Source: a bacterium (lineage in GTDB: Bacteria > Chloroflexota > Anaerolineae > Caldilineales > Caldilineaceae). From it: a DNA stretch of 62,247 nucleotides. The translations under genes and the position numbers were made by a program. The stretch is from contig WGMT01000055.1 of assembly GCA_016124945.1 (NCBI GenBank), forward strand, positions 1-62,247, read 5' to 3'. Position 1 is the first letter of the stretch. The number at the start of each line of letters is the position of its first letter. Of this stretch, positions 36,718-45,492 are shown one piece after another. The notes under the pieces are model-generated. The model did no database searches and was not told the DNA's origin. It saw only the letters and a program-made list of their open reading frames with translations.

Positions 36718-37617
36718 ATGAAATCCAATGTTACGCTCAAGCAGAATCCAGCGGTGACAGCAAAGCGAAAGGGCCAGGATGATCGCAGACGGTTGCAACT
36801 CAACCTGCGTCTCAGACTTGGGATTACGATCCTGGCCATTTTTGCGATTGGGAGCTTGACACTACCCTTCTTCACCGAAGTCAATCCATCTGCGCAAGGG
36901 ACCTACTTCAGGAATCTGGCGCCCAGTTGGGATCACCTACTGGGTACGAACTCTCAGGGGCAGGACATCTTCTGGTTCCTGGTCTTTTCGGTGCGTAATT
37001 CGCTAATCCTGGGGGTGGCCGTGGCTATCTGCGTTACCATTATCGCCACGTTGGTGGGGTTAAGCGCCGGCTACATCGGCGGCTGGTTCGAGCGCGCTGT
37101 GATGCTGATCACCGACTCGTTCATCACCATCCCCGTCTTCCCGATTCTGATTGTGTTGGGCGCGCTTGTGCGTGGACAGACTTCGTTCTGGGTGGTGGGG
37201 CTGCTCCTGGTCATCTTTGGCTGGGCCTGGGGCGCGCGCACGGTGCGCTCTATGGCGCTTTCGATCCGAGAACGCGAATTCATCAATATGGCGCGCTTCT
37301 CCGGCGCCGGCACGATGGAGATCATCCTCAAAGAGGTCTTCCCCTACGTCTACGCCTACATGGTAGTGGGCTTTATCAACACCATCCTCTTCGCCATCAA
37401 CACCGAGGCGGCGCTGGCGGTAATCGGCCTCTCGAAAGTGGAAGTGCCGACGCTGGGATCGATTATCTTTTGGGCGCTGAACTACAACGCCATGTTCATC
37501 GGCCAGTACACCTGGATTGTGGCCCCGGTGGTGGCGACTGTGCTGCTCTTCTTGGGGCTCTTCCTCACTTCTACCGGGTATAACGAGATGTTCGCTGCTA
37601 GACGAGGGCACTCATGA
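36718..37617 (+). CDS. ABC importer permease (DppC-like)
   Basis: 299 residues with a basic cytoplasmic N-terminus (KRKGQDDRRRLQLNLRLRLG) and about six membrane segments. HLLGTNSQGQDIFWFLVFSVRNSLILGVAVA is the DppC hallmark (usually 'GTDxxGRDxxSR'), and RTVRSMALSIREREFINMARFSGAGTMEIILKEVFP is the ATPase-coupling loop. It overlaps the ATPase gene by four bases. Confidence 0.9.
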   Translation: MKSNVTLKQNPAVTAKRKGQDDRRRLQLNLRLRLGITILAIFAIGSLTLPFFTEVNPSAQGTYFRNLAPSWDHLLGTNSQGQDIFWFLVFSVRNSLILGVAVAICVTIIATLVGLSAGYIGGWFERAVMLITDSFITIPVFPILIVLGALVRGQTSFWVVGLLLVIFGWAWGARTVRSMALSIREREFINMARFSGAGTMEIILKEVFPYVYAYMVVGFINTILFAINTEAALAVIGLSKVEVPTLGSIIFWALNYNAMFIGQYTWIVAPVVATVLLFLGLFLTSTGYNEMFAARRGHS

Positions 37618-38567
37618 TCAAGCTGAACAATATTGTGGCCACCTACACCACCATGCGCGGACAGGTGAACGCCGTCGACGGCATTGATCTGGAGATCCCC
37701 ACAGGGACGATCCTGGGCATCGCGGGTGAATCCGGTTGCGGCAAGACCACACTGCTCAAGATCCTCTACGGCGACATCACCTATCCGCTCTCCCTCTCGG
37801 CAGGCCAGATCGATTACGGCCTCACAGACGCCAAAGGCCAGGATATCACCACACACACCATCCGCGATTACTGGTTCCGGCGCATCTCGTACATCCCCCA
37901 AAGTTCCATGAGTTCGCTCAATCCGGTGGTCCGCATCCGCAACCAGTTTGTCGACTTCCTCGACCCTTCGCAAGACAAAAAACAGGTGCTCGAAGAGGTA
38001 CGCGCCTACATCCGCCAACTGGATCTGCCATCTGAAGCCATCGACGCCTTCCCGCATCAGCTTTCGGGCGGCATGCGCCAGCGCATCATGGTGGCCATGG
38101 CAACCTTCTTTCAGCCTGACATTATTCTGGCCGACGAGCCGACCACCGCGCTGGATGTGGTGGTGCAAAAGGGCATCCTGCTGCTGTTGATGGATTTACA
38201 GGAGCAGATGCAGAACACCATCTTCTTTGTGTCGCACGATATGGGCGTCCACTATCAGCTCACCCACCGCATGATGATCATGTACGCGGCCAAGGTAGTG
38301 GAATACGGACCGTCGGAGTTGGTCTTCAACGAGCCACTGCACCCCTACACCAAGTTGCTGATCGAATCGCTGCCCACCGTGGGCGATGAACATCTGCGCC
38401 AGGGGGTGGCGGGTCGTCCGCCCAGTTTGTGGGAGGATCTACGCGGCTGTCGCTTTGCGCCACGTTGCCCACTGGCGACGGATCTCTGTCGATCCACCGA
38501 ACCGGCGCTGATCGAGTACAAACCGCAGCATTTCGCCGCCTGCCACTACGCCGACAAGAACCTGTAG
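37614..38567 (+). CDS. ABC importer ATPase (DppD-like)
   Basis: 317 residues: Walker A GESGCGKTT (about 40-48), signature LSGGMRQRIMVAMA, Walker B IILADEPTTALD, and the C-terminal oligopeptide/dipeptide extension with a cysteine cluster (CRFAPRCPLATDLC ... HFAAC), which in this family binds an Fe-S centre. It works with the second ATPase directly downstream. Confidence 0.92.
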   Translation: MIKLNNIVATYTTMRGQVNAVDGIDLEIPTGTILGIAGESGCGKTTLLKILYGDITYPLSLSAGQIDYGLTDAKGQDITTHTIRDYWFRRISYIPQSSMSSLNPVVRIRNQFVDFLDPSQDKKQVLEEVRAYIRQLDLPSEAIDAFPHQLSGGMRQRIMVAMATFFQPDIILADEPTTALDVVVQKGILLLLMDLQEQMQNTIFFVSHDMGVHYQLTHRMMIMYAAKVVEYGPSELVFNEPLHPYTKLLIESLPTVGDEHLRQGVAGRPPSLWEDLRGCRFAPRCPLATDLCRSTEPALIEYKPQHFAACHYADKNL

Positions 38568-38572
38568 CGGAA

Positions 38573-39544
38573 ATGAGCCCCATGAAAACAATCTTGAAAA
38601 CGGAGAATTTGCACAAGGTCTACAAACTGGGCAGCCTCATGCGCCGCATCACCATCAACGCATTGGATCAAGTCAACCTGACCGTCCAGAGCGACGAACC
38701 GGTGATCATCAGCCTGGTGGGCGAATCGGGCAGCGGCAAAACGACGCTGGCCAAAGTGATCCTGCGCCTGGTGGAGCCGACCAGCGGCAGCGCCATCGTC
38801 TATGATCGGGTGGTGGCAGGCAGCGGCGCCAAACAGGACAGAACTGAATTCCTCAGCACTGTACAGCCCATTTTTCAGAATCCGTTTGAGGCGTTTAGTA
38901 GCTACCGTACCGTCGATTCCTACCTGCAGACCACAGCCCAAAGGGTCAACAATCAGAGCGTAGGAGACGCCGTCGGCGCAATGGAAAGCGCCCTGGCCTC
39001 CGTCGGCCTTAAGTACGCCGACGTGCGCGGCAAATACCCGAACCAATTTTCGGGCGGCGAACTCCAGCGCGTCTCGATTGCGCGGGCGCTCATCCCCCGG
39101 CCGCAAATCATCATCGCCGATGAGCCGGTCAGCATGATCGATGCCTCGTTGCGCATGAACATCATCAATCTTTTCCTCGAATTGAAGCAACAGTACAAGA
39201 CCAGCTTCCTCTACATCACCCATGATCTGGCCACCGCCTACTACATCAGCGACTACATTGCAGTTATGTACCGTGGTACCATCGTGGAATTTGGAGAGGC
39301 CCGCGCCGTGCTGCGCAACCCGCAACACCCTTACACCCAACTGCTGCTCGAATCGATCCCAGAGGTGCGACGCAAGTGGGACCGCACCCAGTTCGCCATG
39401 TCCGACATCGAGACCAAAGAATATCGCTTTGAAGGCTGCAAATTCCGCAACCGCTGTCCCCTCGCTCAGGACATTTGTACCCACCAACGTCCACCCGCCA
39501 TCCGCAAAGAAGACGGGCGCGATGTCTACTGCCATTTTGCGTGA
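38573..39544 (+). CDS. ABC importer ATPase (DppF-like)
   Basis: 323 residues: YKLGSLMRR start, Walker A GESGSGKTT, PIFQNPFEAFSSYRTVDSYL (Q-loop region), signature FSGGELQRVSIARALIPRPQ, Walker B IIADEPVSMIDAS, and the C-terminal extension with CKFRNRCPLAQDIC. ATG 38573 is five bases after the previous stop; the longer reading frame overlaps the DppD-like gene and is rejected. Confidence 0.92.
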   Translation: MSPMKTILKTENLHKVYKLGSLMRRITINALDQVNLTVQSDEPVIISLVGESGSGKTTLAKVILRLVEPTSGSAIVYDRVVAGSGAKQDRTEFLSTVQPIFQNPFEAFSSYRTVDSYLQTTAQRVNNQSVGDAVGAMESALASVGLKYADVRGKYPNQFSGGELQRVSIARALIPRPQIIIADEPVSMIDASLRMNIINLFLELKQQYKTSFLYITHDLATAYYISDYIAVMYRGTIVEFGEARAVLRNPQHPYTQLLLESIPEVRRKWDRTQFAMSDIETKEYRFEGCKFRNRCPLAQDICTHQRPPAIRKEDGRDVYCHFA

Positions 39545-39558
39545 AAGCCTTTCATAAT

Positions 39559-39609
39559 AGATGCCCCTACACAACAGATGCCCCTACACAACAGATGTCC
39601 CTACACAAT
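39559..39609. repeat. three tandem 17-nt repeats
   Basis: AGATGCCCCTACACAAC at 39559-39575 and 39576-39592, then AGATGTCCCTACACAAT at 39593-39609. It is intergenic, just before the ribosome-binding site of the nucleoside-hydrolase-like gene. Confidence 0.85.
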
Positions 39610-39629
39610 AGATAATAGGAGTTTCCCTG

Positions 39630-40541
39630 GTGAGTGACTTTACGATTTTCGATGTGGCCTTCCCGCCCAAGGCCAGGCAGCGCGTGATTGTCAATACAGA
39701 CGCCAAAAACGAGGCAGACGATCAATACGCCATCGTCCACGCCATCCTCACGCCCTCTTTCGAGCTTCACGGCATCATCCCTGCCCATTTTGGCACGGCG
39801 AAGTCGGCCACGAGTATGCAGGACAGCTACGACGAGACCATGCTGCTCTTGCGCCTCATGGACCTCGAAGACAAGGTCCGCGTTGAAGCTGGAGCCACCC
39901 ACGCCCTGCCCGACGAATCGACGCCCGTCGACTCACCCGGCGCACAGTTGATCATCGAGGCCGCCCTGGCGGACGATGATAGGCCGTTGCACATCGCCTT
40001 CTACGGGCCGCTTACCGATATGGCGTCGGCCCTGCTGATCGAACCAAAGATCGCGGACCGCAACATCCGTGTCCTCTGGATCGGTGGGGGCGCCTGGCCG
40101 AACGGTGGCCGAGAATACAACCTCTCCAACGACATTCACTCTGCAAATGTGGTGATGAAGTCGAACCTCGAGATGTGGCAGATACCCAGAAACACCTACC
40201 GCACAATGAGTGTTTCCTATGCCGAGTTGATCGAGAAAATCTACCCACAGGGTGAGATTGGCAAGTACCTGGTCGATCAACTGCTGGAACACAACGCCGC
40301 CACGCGCCCTGAGATGGAATACCGCTCTTTGGGCGATTCCCCCTGTATCGGCATTATCCTAGACCCCGAATGCGGCCAGTGGACGTGGCGACCGGCGCCG
40401 ACGTTCGACCAACAGATGCACTACATCCACACTGGTCAGTATCGTCCGATTCGTGTCTACGACAATGTCAACACACGCTTCATCCACGAGGACCTTTTTG
40501 CCAAGCTCGCCCAATTCATCCGCCGCGGCTCGCGGCTCTAG
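39630..40541 (+). CDS. inosine-uridine nucleoside hydrolase family protein
   Basis: A 303-residue nucleoside-hydrolase fold. VIVNTDAKNEADDQYAIVHAIL carries the calcium-binding aspartates; LHIAFYGPLTDMASALLI is the central motif; REYNLSNDIHSANVVM corresponds to the ribose-binding NDP/N region; ILDPECGQW is near the end. GTG 39630 has AGGAG upstream. No signal peptide. It lies between the oligopeptide-type importer and a DUF5060-DUF4038 hydrolase, so cleavage of a furanoside taken up by that importer is plausible; purine nucleoside salvage is the default alternative. Confidence 0.85.
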   Translation: MSDFTIFDVAFPPKARQRVIVNTDAKNEADDQYAIVHAILTPSFELHGIIPAHFGTAKSATSMQDSYDETMLLLRLMDLEDKVRVEAGATHALPDESTPVDSPGAQLIIEAALADDDRPLHIAFYGPLTDMASALLIEPKIADRNIRVLWIGGGAWPNGGREYNLSNDIHSANVVMKSNLEMWQIPRNTYRTMSVSYAELIEKIYPQGEIGKYLVDQLLEHNAATRPEMEYRSLGDSPCIGIILDPECGQWTWRPAPTFDQQMHYIHTGQYRPIRVYDNVNTRFIHEDLFAKLAQFIRRGSRL

Positions 40542-40571
40542 TACGGGTCTGCTCGGTTAGGCATTGTCAAG

Positions 40572-40637
40572 CGCGGAGAGAGCATCCTCAGATGCGCTCT
40601 ACCCGTGAGGACCGCATCTGAGGATGCTCTCTCCGCG
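40572..40637. repeat. GCATCCTCAGATGC repeat family, copy 1 (25-bp perfect hairpin)
   Basis: Perfect 25-bp arms at 40572-40596 and 40613-40637, containing GGAGAGAGCATCCTCAGATG and its complement, with a 16-nt loop. It is the best-paired member of a three-copy family (also 46748-46812 and 50738-50811). Confidence 0.9.
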
Positions 40638-40705
40638 TTGAACTCGGCAATATGGGTTCAGGCGACGCCACCCACGCAACCCGCAACCCGCAAAGGACCC
40701 CACCC

Positions 40706-42157
40706 ATGACCACCAATCCACAAACCGTCGAACAATGGGACATCTACGAAGTTTCCCTCAACGGCCCCACGGCGGGGAACCCTTACCTCGACGTTGAATT
40801 TTCGGCCCGCTTTGAATGCGGGGATCAGGTTATCGAGACGGACGGCTTCTACGACGGCGACGGCGTCTACCGTGTGCGGCTGATGCCCGATGTCCAAGGC
40901 GAGTGGACCTACACCACACGCAGCAACCGCACCGAATTGGACGGCAAAAGCGGCACTTTCACCTGCGTCGCTCCGTCCGCCGGGAACCACGGGCCGGTAG
41001 GCGTGCACAATACCTTTCACTTCGCCTACGCCGACGGCACATCCTACATCCCAGTGGGGACCACCTGCTACGCCTGGAACCACCAAACTGAGGAACTCCA
41101 GGAGCAGACGCTGGAGACGCTGAAAAGCGCACCCTTCAACAAGATGCGCATGTGCGTCTTCCCCAAGCACTACCCGTACAACCGCAACGAGCCGCCCTTT
41201 CATCCTTTCCTCGAAGGTGAGGACGGTCAACGCGATTTCAGCCGGCCCAATCCCGAATCTTTCCGCCACCTGGAGCGGCGTGTCCTTGATCTGCAACGGC
41301 TGGGCATCGAAGCCGATCTCATCATCTTCCACCCCTACGACTGTTGGGGCTACTCCACCATGACAGCGGACGAAAACCGCCGCTACCTGCGCTACCTGCT
41401 GGCGCGGCTTGCACCCTTCCGCAACGTCTGGTGGTCCATGGCCAACGAGTACGACTTCATGCTCAAGACCATTTCGCTGGAACTGTGGGACGAACTCTTC
41501 CAGACCGTGGCGGCGCGCGATCCCTATCATCTGCGCTCGATCCACCAGGCCCACCTCGACTACGACTACACCAAACCGTGGGTCACCCACGCCTCGGTGC
41601 AAAAATGGGACGTGCGCCGGTCGCGCGAATGGCGGCAGCAGTACCAGAAGCCGGTCGTCAACGACGAACCCGAATACGAAGGGGACATCCCCTACTCGTG
41701 GGGCAACATCTCGGCGCAGGAATTGGTCAACCGCTTCTGGATCACCTTTGCCGACGGCGCCTATGCCGGCCACGGGGAAACCTACCTCCACCCCGACGAC
41801 ATCCTCTGGTGGTCTAAAGGCGGCGTGTTGCACGGTGAAAGCGCGTCGCGCATCGCCTTCCTTCGCCGGATCATCGAAGATGCGCCCGCCGGCGGCCTCA
41901 CCCCGATGGAAGGACTCTGGATCTGGACGCGCATCTCGGGCAGTATCAACGGCGACTACCGGCTGATCTATTTCGGCCCGCACCAGCCTCGCAAGTGGAG
42001 CGACGCTCTGCCCGAAAGTGGCCGCTACACCGTCGACCTCATTGACACCTGGGAAATGACCATCATCTCGCTCGGTACATTTGAGGGCAAGCAGATGATC
42101 GATCTGCCGGGCAAGCCGTACATGGCATTGCGGGTGCAGAGTGTAGGAGAAGCTTAA
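40706..42157 (+). CDS. DUF5060-DUF4038 glycoside hydrolase (apiosidase-like), paralogue
   Basis: 483 residues, no signal peptide, closely similar to the protein at 31564. DUF5060 is at about 8-90 (WDIYEVSLNGPTAGNPYLD, GFYDGDGVYRVRLMPDVQGEW). The barrel starts at FAYADGTSYIPVGTTCYAW, with NVWWSMANEYDFM and PVVNDEPEYEGDIPYSWG as the candidate acid/base and nucleophile regions. A C-terminal domain has RYTVDLIDTWEMT. ATG 40706 is preceded by AAAGGA. The locus keeps two diverged copies, perhaps for different linkages. Confidence 0.82.
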   Translation: MTTNPQTVEQWDIYEVSLNGPTAGNPYLDVEFSARFECGDQVIETDGFYDGDGVYRVRLMPDVQGEWTYTTRSNRTELDGKSGTFTCVAPSAGNHGPVGVHNTFHFAYADGTSYIPVGTTCYAWNHQTEELQEQTLETLKSAPFNKMRMCVFPKHYPYNRNEPPFHPFLEGEDGQRDFSRPNPESFRHLERRVLDLQRLGIEADLIIFHPYDCWGYSTMTADENRRYLRYLLARLAPFRNVWWSMANEYDFMLKTISLELWDELFQTVAARDPYHLRSIHQAHLDYDYTKPWVTHASVQKWDVRRSREWRQQYQKPVVNDEPEYEGDIPYSWGNISAQELVNRFWITFADGAYAGHGETYLHPDDILWWSKGGVLHGESASRIAFLRRIIEDAPAGGLTPMEGLWIWTRISGSINGDYRLIYFGPHQPRKWSDALPESGRYTVDLIDTWEMTIISLGTFEGKQMIDLPGKPYMALRVQSVGEA

Positions 42158-42232
42158 GTGGGTGTAATCCACGTTGGGGGCACTGTCGCCGCGCGTCCCG
42201 AATCTGAAACACACCCGAAATTGAGCGCTAGA

Positions 42233-42282
42233 TTGACAGGCCCGTGAAACTCGCATATATTCCTCGGTATGTGGCATGCCAC
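42233..42282 (+). promoter_or_regulatory. gntR promoter with palindromic operator
   Basis: TTGACA (42233-42238), a 17-bp spacer, TATATT (42256-42261), then the perfect palindrome GTGGCATGCCAC at 42271-42282 over the expected start point. The same operator follows an identically spaced promoter at 45623. It fits the TGGNATNCCA-type sites of FadR-subfamily regulators, so this is probably autoregulation. The rest of 42158-42352 holds only leader sequence. Confidence 0.8.
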
Positions 42283-42352
42283 TTTTGTGTTCGCGGTTTC
42301 AAATTCGAACGAAACACAAGGCCGGAAAACCATTCACGAGGAACTGAAAACT

Positions 42353-43084
42353 GTGAGCGAGACGATTGGGCCTTTCAAACCGTTAGAACGGTATTCGACC
42401 CTGGCCAGTCGTGTAACCCGACAACTTGAAACCATTATTGTTGAACACCGACTACAGCCAGGAGATCGCTTGCCTTCTGAGCGTGATCTGGCGCTGGAGT
42501 TCGGCGTTAGCCGTACCGTCGTGCGCGAAGCGGTGCGCGCCCTGGTCGCCAAGAATCTGTTAGAGGTACGCCCCGGCAGCGGCACGCTGGTACGTCGCCC
42601 AACGATGGCGTCGGTGGCCAACTCGATGGCCCTCCTTCTGCGCGTAGGACAAGATCAGGTGGACTATGAAAAACTCCACGAGGTGCGACGCACGCTGGAG
42701 GTGGAGATCGCCGGTTTGGCTGCCGAACGCCGCAATGAAGAGGACCTGGCCCGTATCGAGAAATTGCTGGCCCAAGCGCCCGCCACCTGGGACGATCAAG
42801 AGCGCTTCGCCCAACACGATCTGGCCTTCCACAACGCCCTGGCGCAGGCCGCCCACAACGAGATCTTTCTCTTCGTTCTCAACTCGCTGGCTGAGATCAT
42901 GCTGGAAGTGCGGCGCATCGCCTACACCGTCTCTGGCCTGCCGCAGAATGCCCAGCAGTTCCACCTCAAAATCGTAGCCTGCATCCGCGACGGCGATCCC
43001 CATGGCGCACAACAAGCCATGCACGAGGATCTGTTGTTTGCGGAAGAGAATTTGCGAACAGCGTTGGGGATAGGTGATTGGTGA
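42353..43084 (+). CDS. GntR-family regulator with FCD domain (FadR subfamily)
   Basis: 243 residues. The N-terminal winged helix is at about 12-75 (LASRVTRQLETIIVEHRLQPGDRLPSERDLALEFGVSRTVVREAVRAL, then GSGTLVR). The all-helical FCD effector domain is at about 90-235 (YEKLHEVRRTLEVEIAGLAAERR, RFAQHDLAFHNALAQAAHNE with metal-ligand-type residues). I chose GTG 42353 with GAGGAA upstream, because the longer frame from 42269 translates the promoter/operator. The stop TGA is one of four TGAs spaced seven bases apart in the following hairpin. It probably controls the CUT1 operon at 45796. Confidence 0.88.
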   Translation: MSETIGPFKPLERYSTLASRVTRQLETIIVEHRLQPGDRLPSERDLALEFGVSRTVVREAVRALVAKNLLEVRPGSGTLVRRPTMASVANSMALLLRVGQDQVDYEKLHEVRRTLEVEIAGLAAERRNEEDLARIEKLLAQAPATWDDQERFAQHDLAFHNALAQAAHNEIFLFVLNSLAEIMLEVRRIAYTVSGLPQNAQQFHLKIVACIRDGDPHGAQQAMHEDLLFAEENLRTALGIGDW

Positions 43085-43264
43085 TTTGTGACTGGTGATT
43101 GGGTTGAGATTGTCTGCGCAGAATTTGGGCGTTTACAGTTGGCGGGTGATGATGAGATGATGGCACTCGTCAAAATCTATCATCCTCATCATCGCTCTAC
43201 ACGCTCACCTCACCAATCCACACCCAACAAACTCAATCCGATCCCAATCACCAATCACCAATCC
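43075..43264. repeat. nested heptamer hairpin with stops in all frames
   Basis: The left outer arm has TGA at 43075, 43082, 43089 and 43096 (GTGATTG/GTGACTG units). An inner pair, GATGATGAGATGATGG and ATCATCCTCATCATC, encloses the recurring tip CACTCGTCAAAATCT. The right outer arm is CCCAATCACCAATCACCAAT. It separates gntR from the dehydrogenase gene. Confidence 0.82.
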
Positions 43265-43288
43265 CCCCTCCTCAGCAAAGGAGATCCC

Positions 43289-44335
43289 ATGCCACCACTC
43301 CGTTTCGCCATCTTTGGCACAGGATTTTGGTCTCGCTATCAACTGGCGGCGTGGCAAGCGCTCGAGGACGTAGAATGCGTCGCCCTCTACAACCGCACCA
43401 TCGCCAAGGCCGAAGCGCTAGGACGCGAGTTCGGCGTGCCCGCCGTCTACGCCGATCCCGAAGAACTGCTCGACAAAGAGCAGCTCGACTTTATTGACAT
43501 CATCACCGATGTGGACACGCACAGCCGCTTCGTCCATATGGCCGCCGACCGCGGCGTGGCCGTGATCTGCCAGAAACCCATGGCCCCCAGCCTGGAAACG
43601 TGCGAAGAGATGGTCGCCGCCTGCCGCGCCAAAGGCGTGCCCTTCTTTGTCCACGAGAATTGGCGCTGGCAGACGCAGATCCGCGCCTTTCACCAGATGC
43701 TCAACTCGGGCCGCATCGGCAAGCCCTTCCGCGCCCGCATCCACTACGTCAACAGCTTCCCGGTCTTCGCCAACCAGCCCTTCCTGGCCGAACTGGAGCA
43801 GTTCATCCTCACCGACATTGGCAGCCACATTTTGGACGCATCGCGCTTCCTCTTTGGCGAAGCCCAGAGCCTCTACTGCCAGACGCACCACGTCTACCGA
43901 GATCTCAAAGGAGAGCCGGTGCAGGGCGAAGACGTGGCCACGGTCATGATGCCCACCGACCGTGGGTTGACCGTCACCTGTGAGATGAGCTATGCCAGCC
44001 GCACCGAGATCGAACGCTTCCCCGAGACCTATATCTACGTCGAAGGCTCCGAAGGCTTTCTCGAACTCGGCCCCGATTTCTGGATCCGTGAGACCACCGC
44101 CGAAGGCACCTTCGCCAAGCGCGTCCGCCCACCCCACTACGAATGGGCCGACCCGGCCTACGATCTCGTCCACGCCAGCATCCTGCCCTGCAATGCCGAC
44201 ATCCTCAAGGCCCTGCGCGGCGAAGGGCAGGCCGAAACCACCGGCGAAGACAACCTGAAGACGATGAAATTGGTCTACGGCGCGTACGAGTCGGCGGAGA
44301 AGAATGTGGTTTTGAAGATGGAGGGTGGTGCGTAG
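43289..44335 (+). CDS. Gfo/Idh/MocA-family dehydrogenase (candidate D-apiose dehydrogenase)
   Basis: A 348-residue oxidoreductase: NAD-binding FAIFGTGFWSRYQLAAWQAL (4-23), then FIDIITDVDTHSRFVHMAA, the catalytic lysine region VICQKPMAPSLETCEEMV (EKP-type motif with Q), FVHENWRWQTQIRAFHQML, and LTDIGSHILDASRFLFG with the active-site DxxxH. D-apiose dehydrogenase of the known apionate route belongs to this family, and the downstream enzymes of that route lie 11-15 kb further on. AAGGAG precedes ATG 43289. The stop TAG is inside the next repeat element. Confidence 0.82.
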   Translation: MPPLRFAIFGTGFWSRYQLAAWQALEDVECVALYNRTIAKAEALGREFGVPAVYADPEELLDKEQLDFIDIITDVDTHSRFVHMAADRGVAVICQKPMAPSLETCEEMVAACRAKGVPFFVHENWRWQTQIRAFHQMLNSGRIGKPFRARIHYVNSFPVFANQPFLAELEQFILTDIGSHILDASRFLFGEAQSLYCQTHHVYRDLKGEPVQGEDVATVMMPTDRGLTVTCEMSYASRTEIERFPETYIYVEGSEGFLELGPDFWIRETTAEGTFAKRVRPPHYEWADPAYDLVHASILPCNADILKALRGEGQAETTGEDNLKTMKLVYGAYESAEKNVVLKMEGGA

Positions 44336-44462
44336 TGCGTGTACCAGTAGACATTGTTGGTGAAACATTGGGAACATTGGTGTGCTGATACAGAAGTGTC
44401 ACACCAATGAAGCACTCACTTGCTCTACCGGTACACGCACTACGCACTACGCACTACGCACC
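44327..44462. repeat. GTAGTGC-arm element, copy 2
   Basis: Left arm GGTGCGTAGTGCGTGTACC (44327-44345), centre with ACATTGGGAACATT, right arm GGTACACGCAC plus CTACGCA units (44430-44462). It matches copy 1 at 11691-11824 in arms, core and length. It supplies the stop codon (44333-44335) of the dehydrogenase gene. Confidence 0.82.
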
Positions 44463-44484
44463 ACGAATAAAGGAACTCTATCCC

Positions 44485-45492
44485 ATGAAGATCCTCATCA
44501 TCGGCGGCACAGGTTTGATTTCGACGGCGATTACCCGCGAGTTGCAGGCACGCGGCGCAGACGTAGTCCACTACAATCGCGGGCAGGCGCACGAGGACTT
44601 TGCACAGCCCGTGCCGACCATCCACGGCGACCGCAAAGACTTCGCCACCTTCGAAGCGCAGATGGCCGACGCCGGCCGCTTCGACTGCGTCATCGACATG
44701 ATCTGTTTCCAGCCCGAAGAAGCGCAGAGCGCCGTGCGTGCCTTCCGTGGCCGCACTGATCACTTCATCTTTTGCAGCACGGTGGACGTCTACACCAAAC
44801 CCGCCGCACGCTACCCCATTACCGAGGACGCCGAACGGCAACCGCGGGCGTCCTTTCCCTACGCCTATGCCAAGGCCCAGTGTGAACGGATCTTAGAAGC
44901 CGCCCACGCAGCGGGTGATTTCCCCGTCACCCTAATCCGCCCCGCATACACCTACGGCCAAGGACGTGGTCTGCTCCACAGCTTCCGTTCGGGGACATAT
45001 TACCTGGCGCGCCTGCGAGAAGGCCGCCCCATCATCGTCCATGGGGATGGCACCTCGTTGTGGGCCTCCTGTCACCGCGACGATGTGGGCCGCGCCTTCG
45101 CCCACGCCGTGGGCAACCCGGCTACCCACGGGCGGGCCTACCACGTCACCAGCCCCGAGTGGATGACGTGGAATCAGTATCACCTGCGCATCGCCGCCGT
45201 GCTGGGCGCGCCTGAACCTGAACTAATCCACATTCCCACAGATCTGCTCTACAAAGCGCTGCCCACCCAGGCTGACTGGATCGTAGAAAACTTCCAGCAC
45301 AACAACATTTTCCACAACCACGCCGCCGAAGACGATCTACACTTCCACTACACCATCCCGTGGGCAGAGGGCGTGCGCCGCGTCGTCTCCTGGCTCGATG
45401 AGCGCGGACGCATCACCGACGCCGACGAGCCGGACTTCTACCAGAAGATGATCGATCATTGGAAGCAGATCAGTACCTCGATTACTGGATGA
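44485..45492 (+). CDS. NAD-dependent epimerase/dehydratase family protein
   Basis: 335 residues of extended SDR type: ILIIGGTGLISTAITRELQARG at the start, VIDMICFQPEEAQSAVRAF, FIFCSTVDVYTKPA (active-site serine strand), SFPYAYAKAQCERI (tyrosine-lysine pair) and LIRPAYTYGQGRG. The family acts on NDP-sugars or, in sugar catabolic loci, on free sugar derivatives. The gene follows the Gfo/Idh dehydrogenase, so a step on oxidised apiose is possible; the reaction is unknown. ATG 44485 starts the Rossmann strand. Confidence 0.8.
   Translation: MKILIIGGTGLISTAITRELQARGADVVHYNRGQAHEDFAQPVPTIHGDRKDFATFEAQMADAGRFDCVIDMICFQPEEAQSAVRAFRGRTDHFIFCSTVDVYTKPAARYPITEDAERQPRASFPYAYAKAQCERILEAAHAAGDFPVTLIRPAYTYGQGRGLLHSFRSGTYYLARLREGRPIIVHGDGTSLWASCHRDDVGRAFAHAVGNPATHGRAYHVTSPEWMTWNQYHLRIAAVLGAPEPELIHIPTDLLYKALPTQADWIVENFQHNNIFHNHAAEDDLHFHYTIPWAEGVRRVVSWLDERGRITDADEPDFYQKMIDHWKQISTSITG

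Noticed and set aside
33549..39544. Dipeptide or nickel importer
   Set aside because: Family membership alone allows it, but the neighbours are sugar hydrolases; left as an alternative rather than the call.
40658..42277. 539-codon minus-strand ORF opposite the DUF5060-DUF4038 gene
   Set aside because: Antisense shadow of a gene with a close paralogue in the window.
42269..42352. Longer N-terminus for the GntR regulator
   Set aside because: It would translate the promoter and operator; GTG 42353 has a ribosome-binding site and begins the family sequence.
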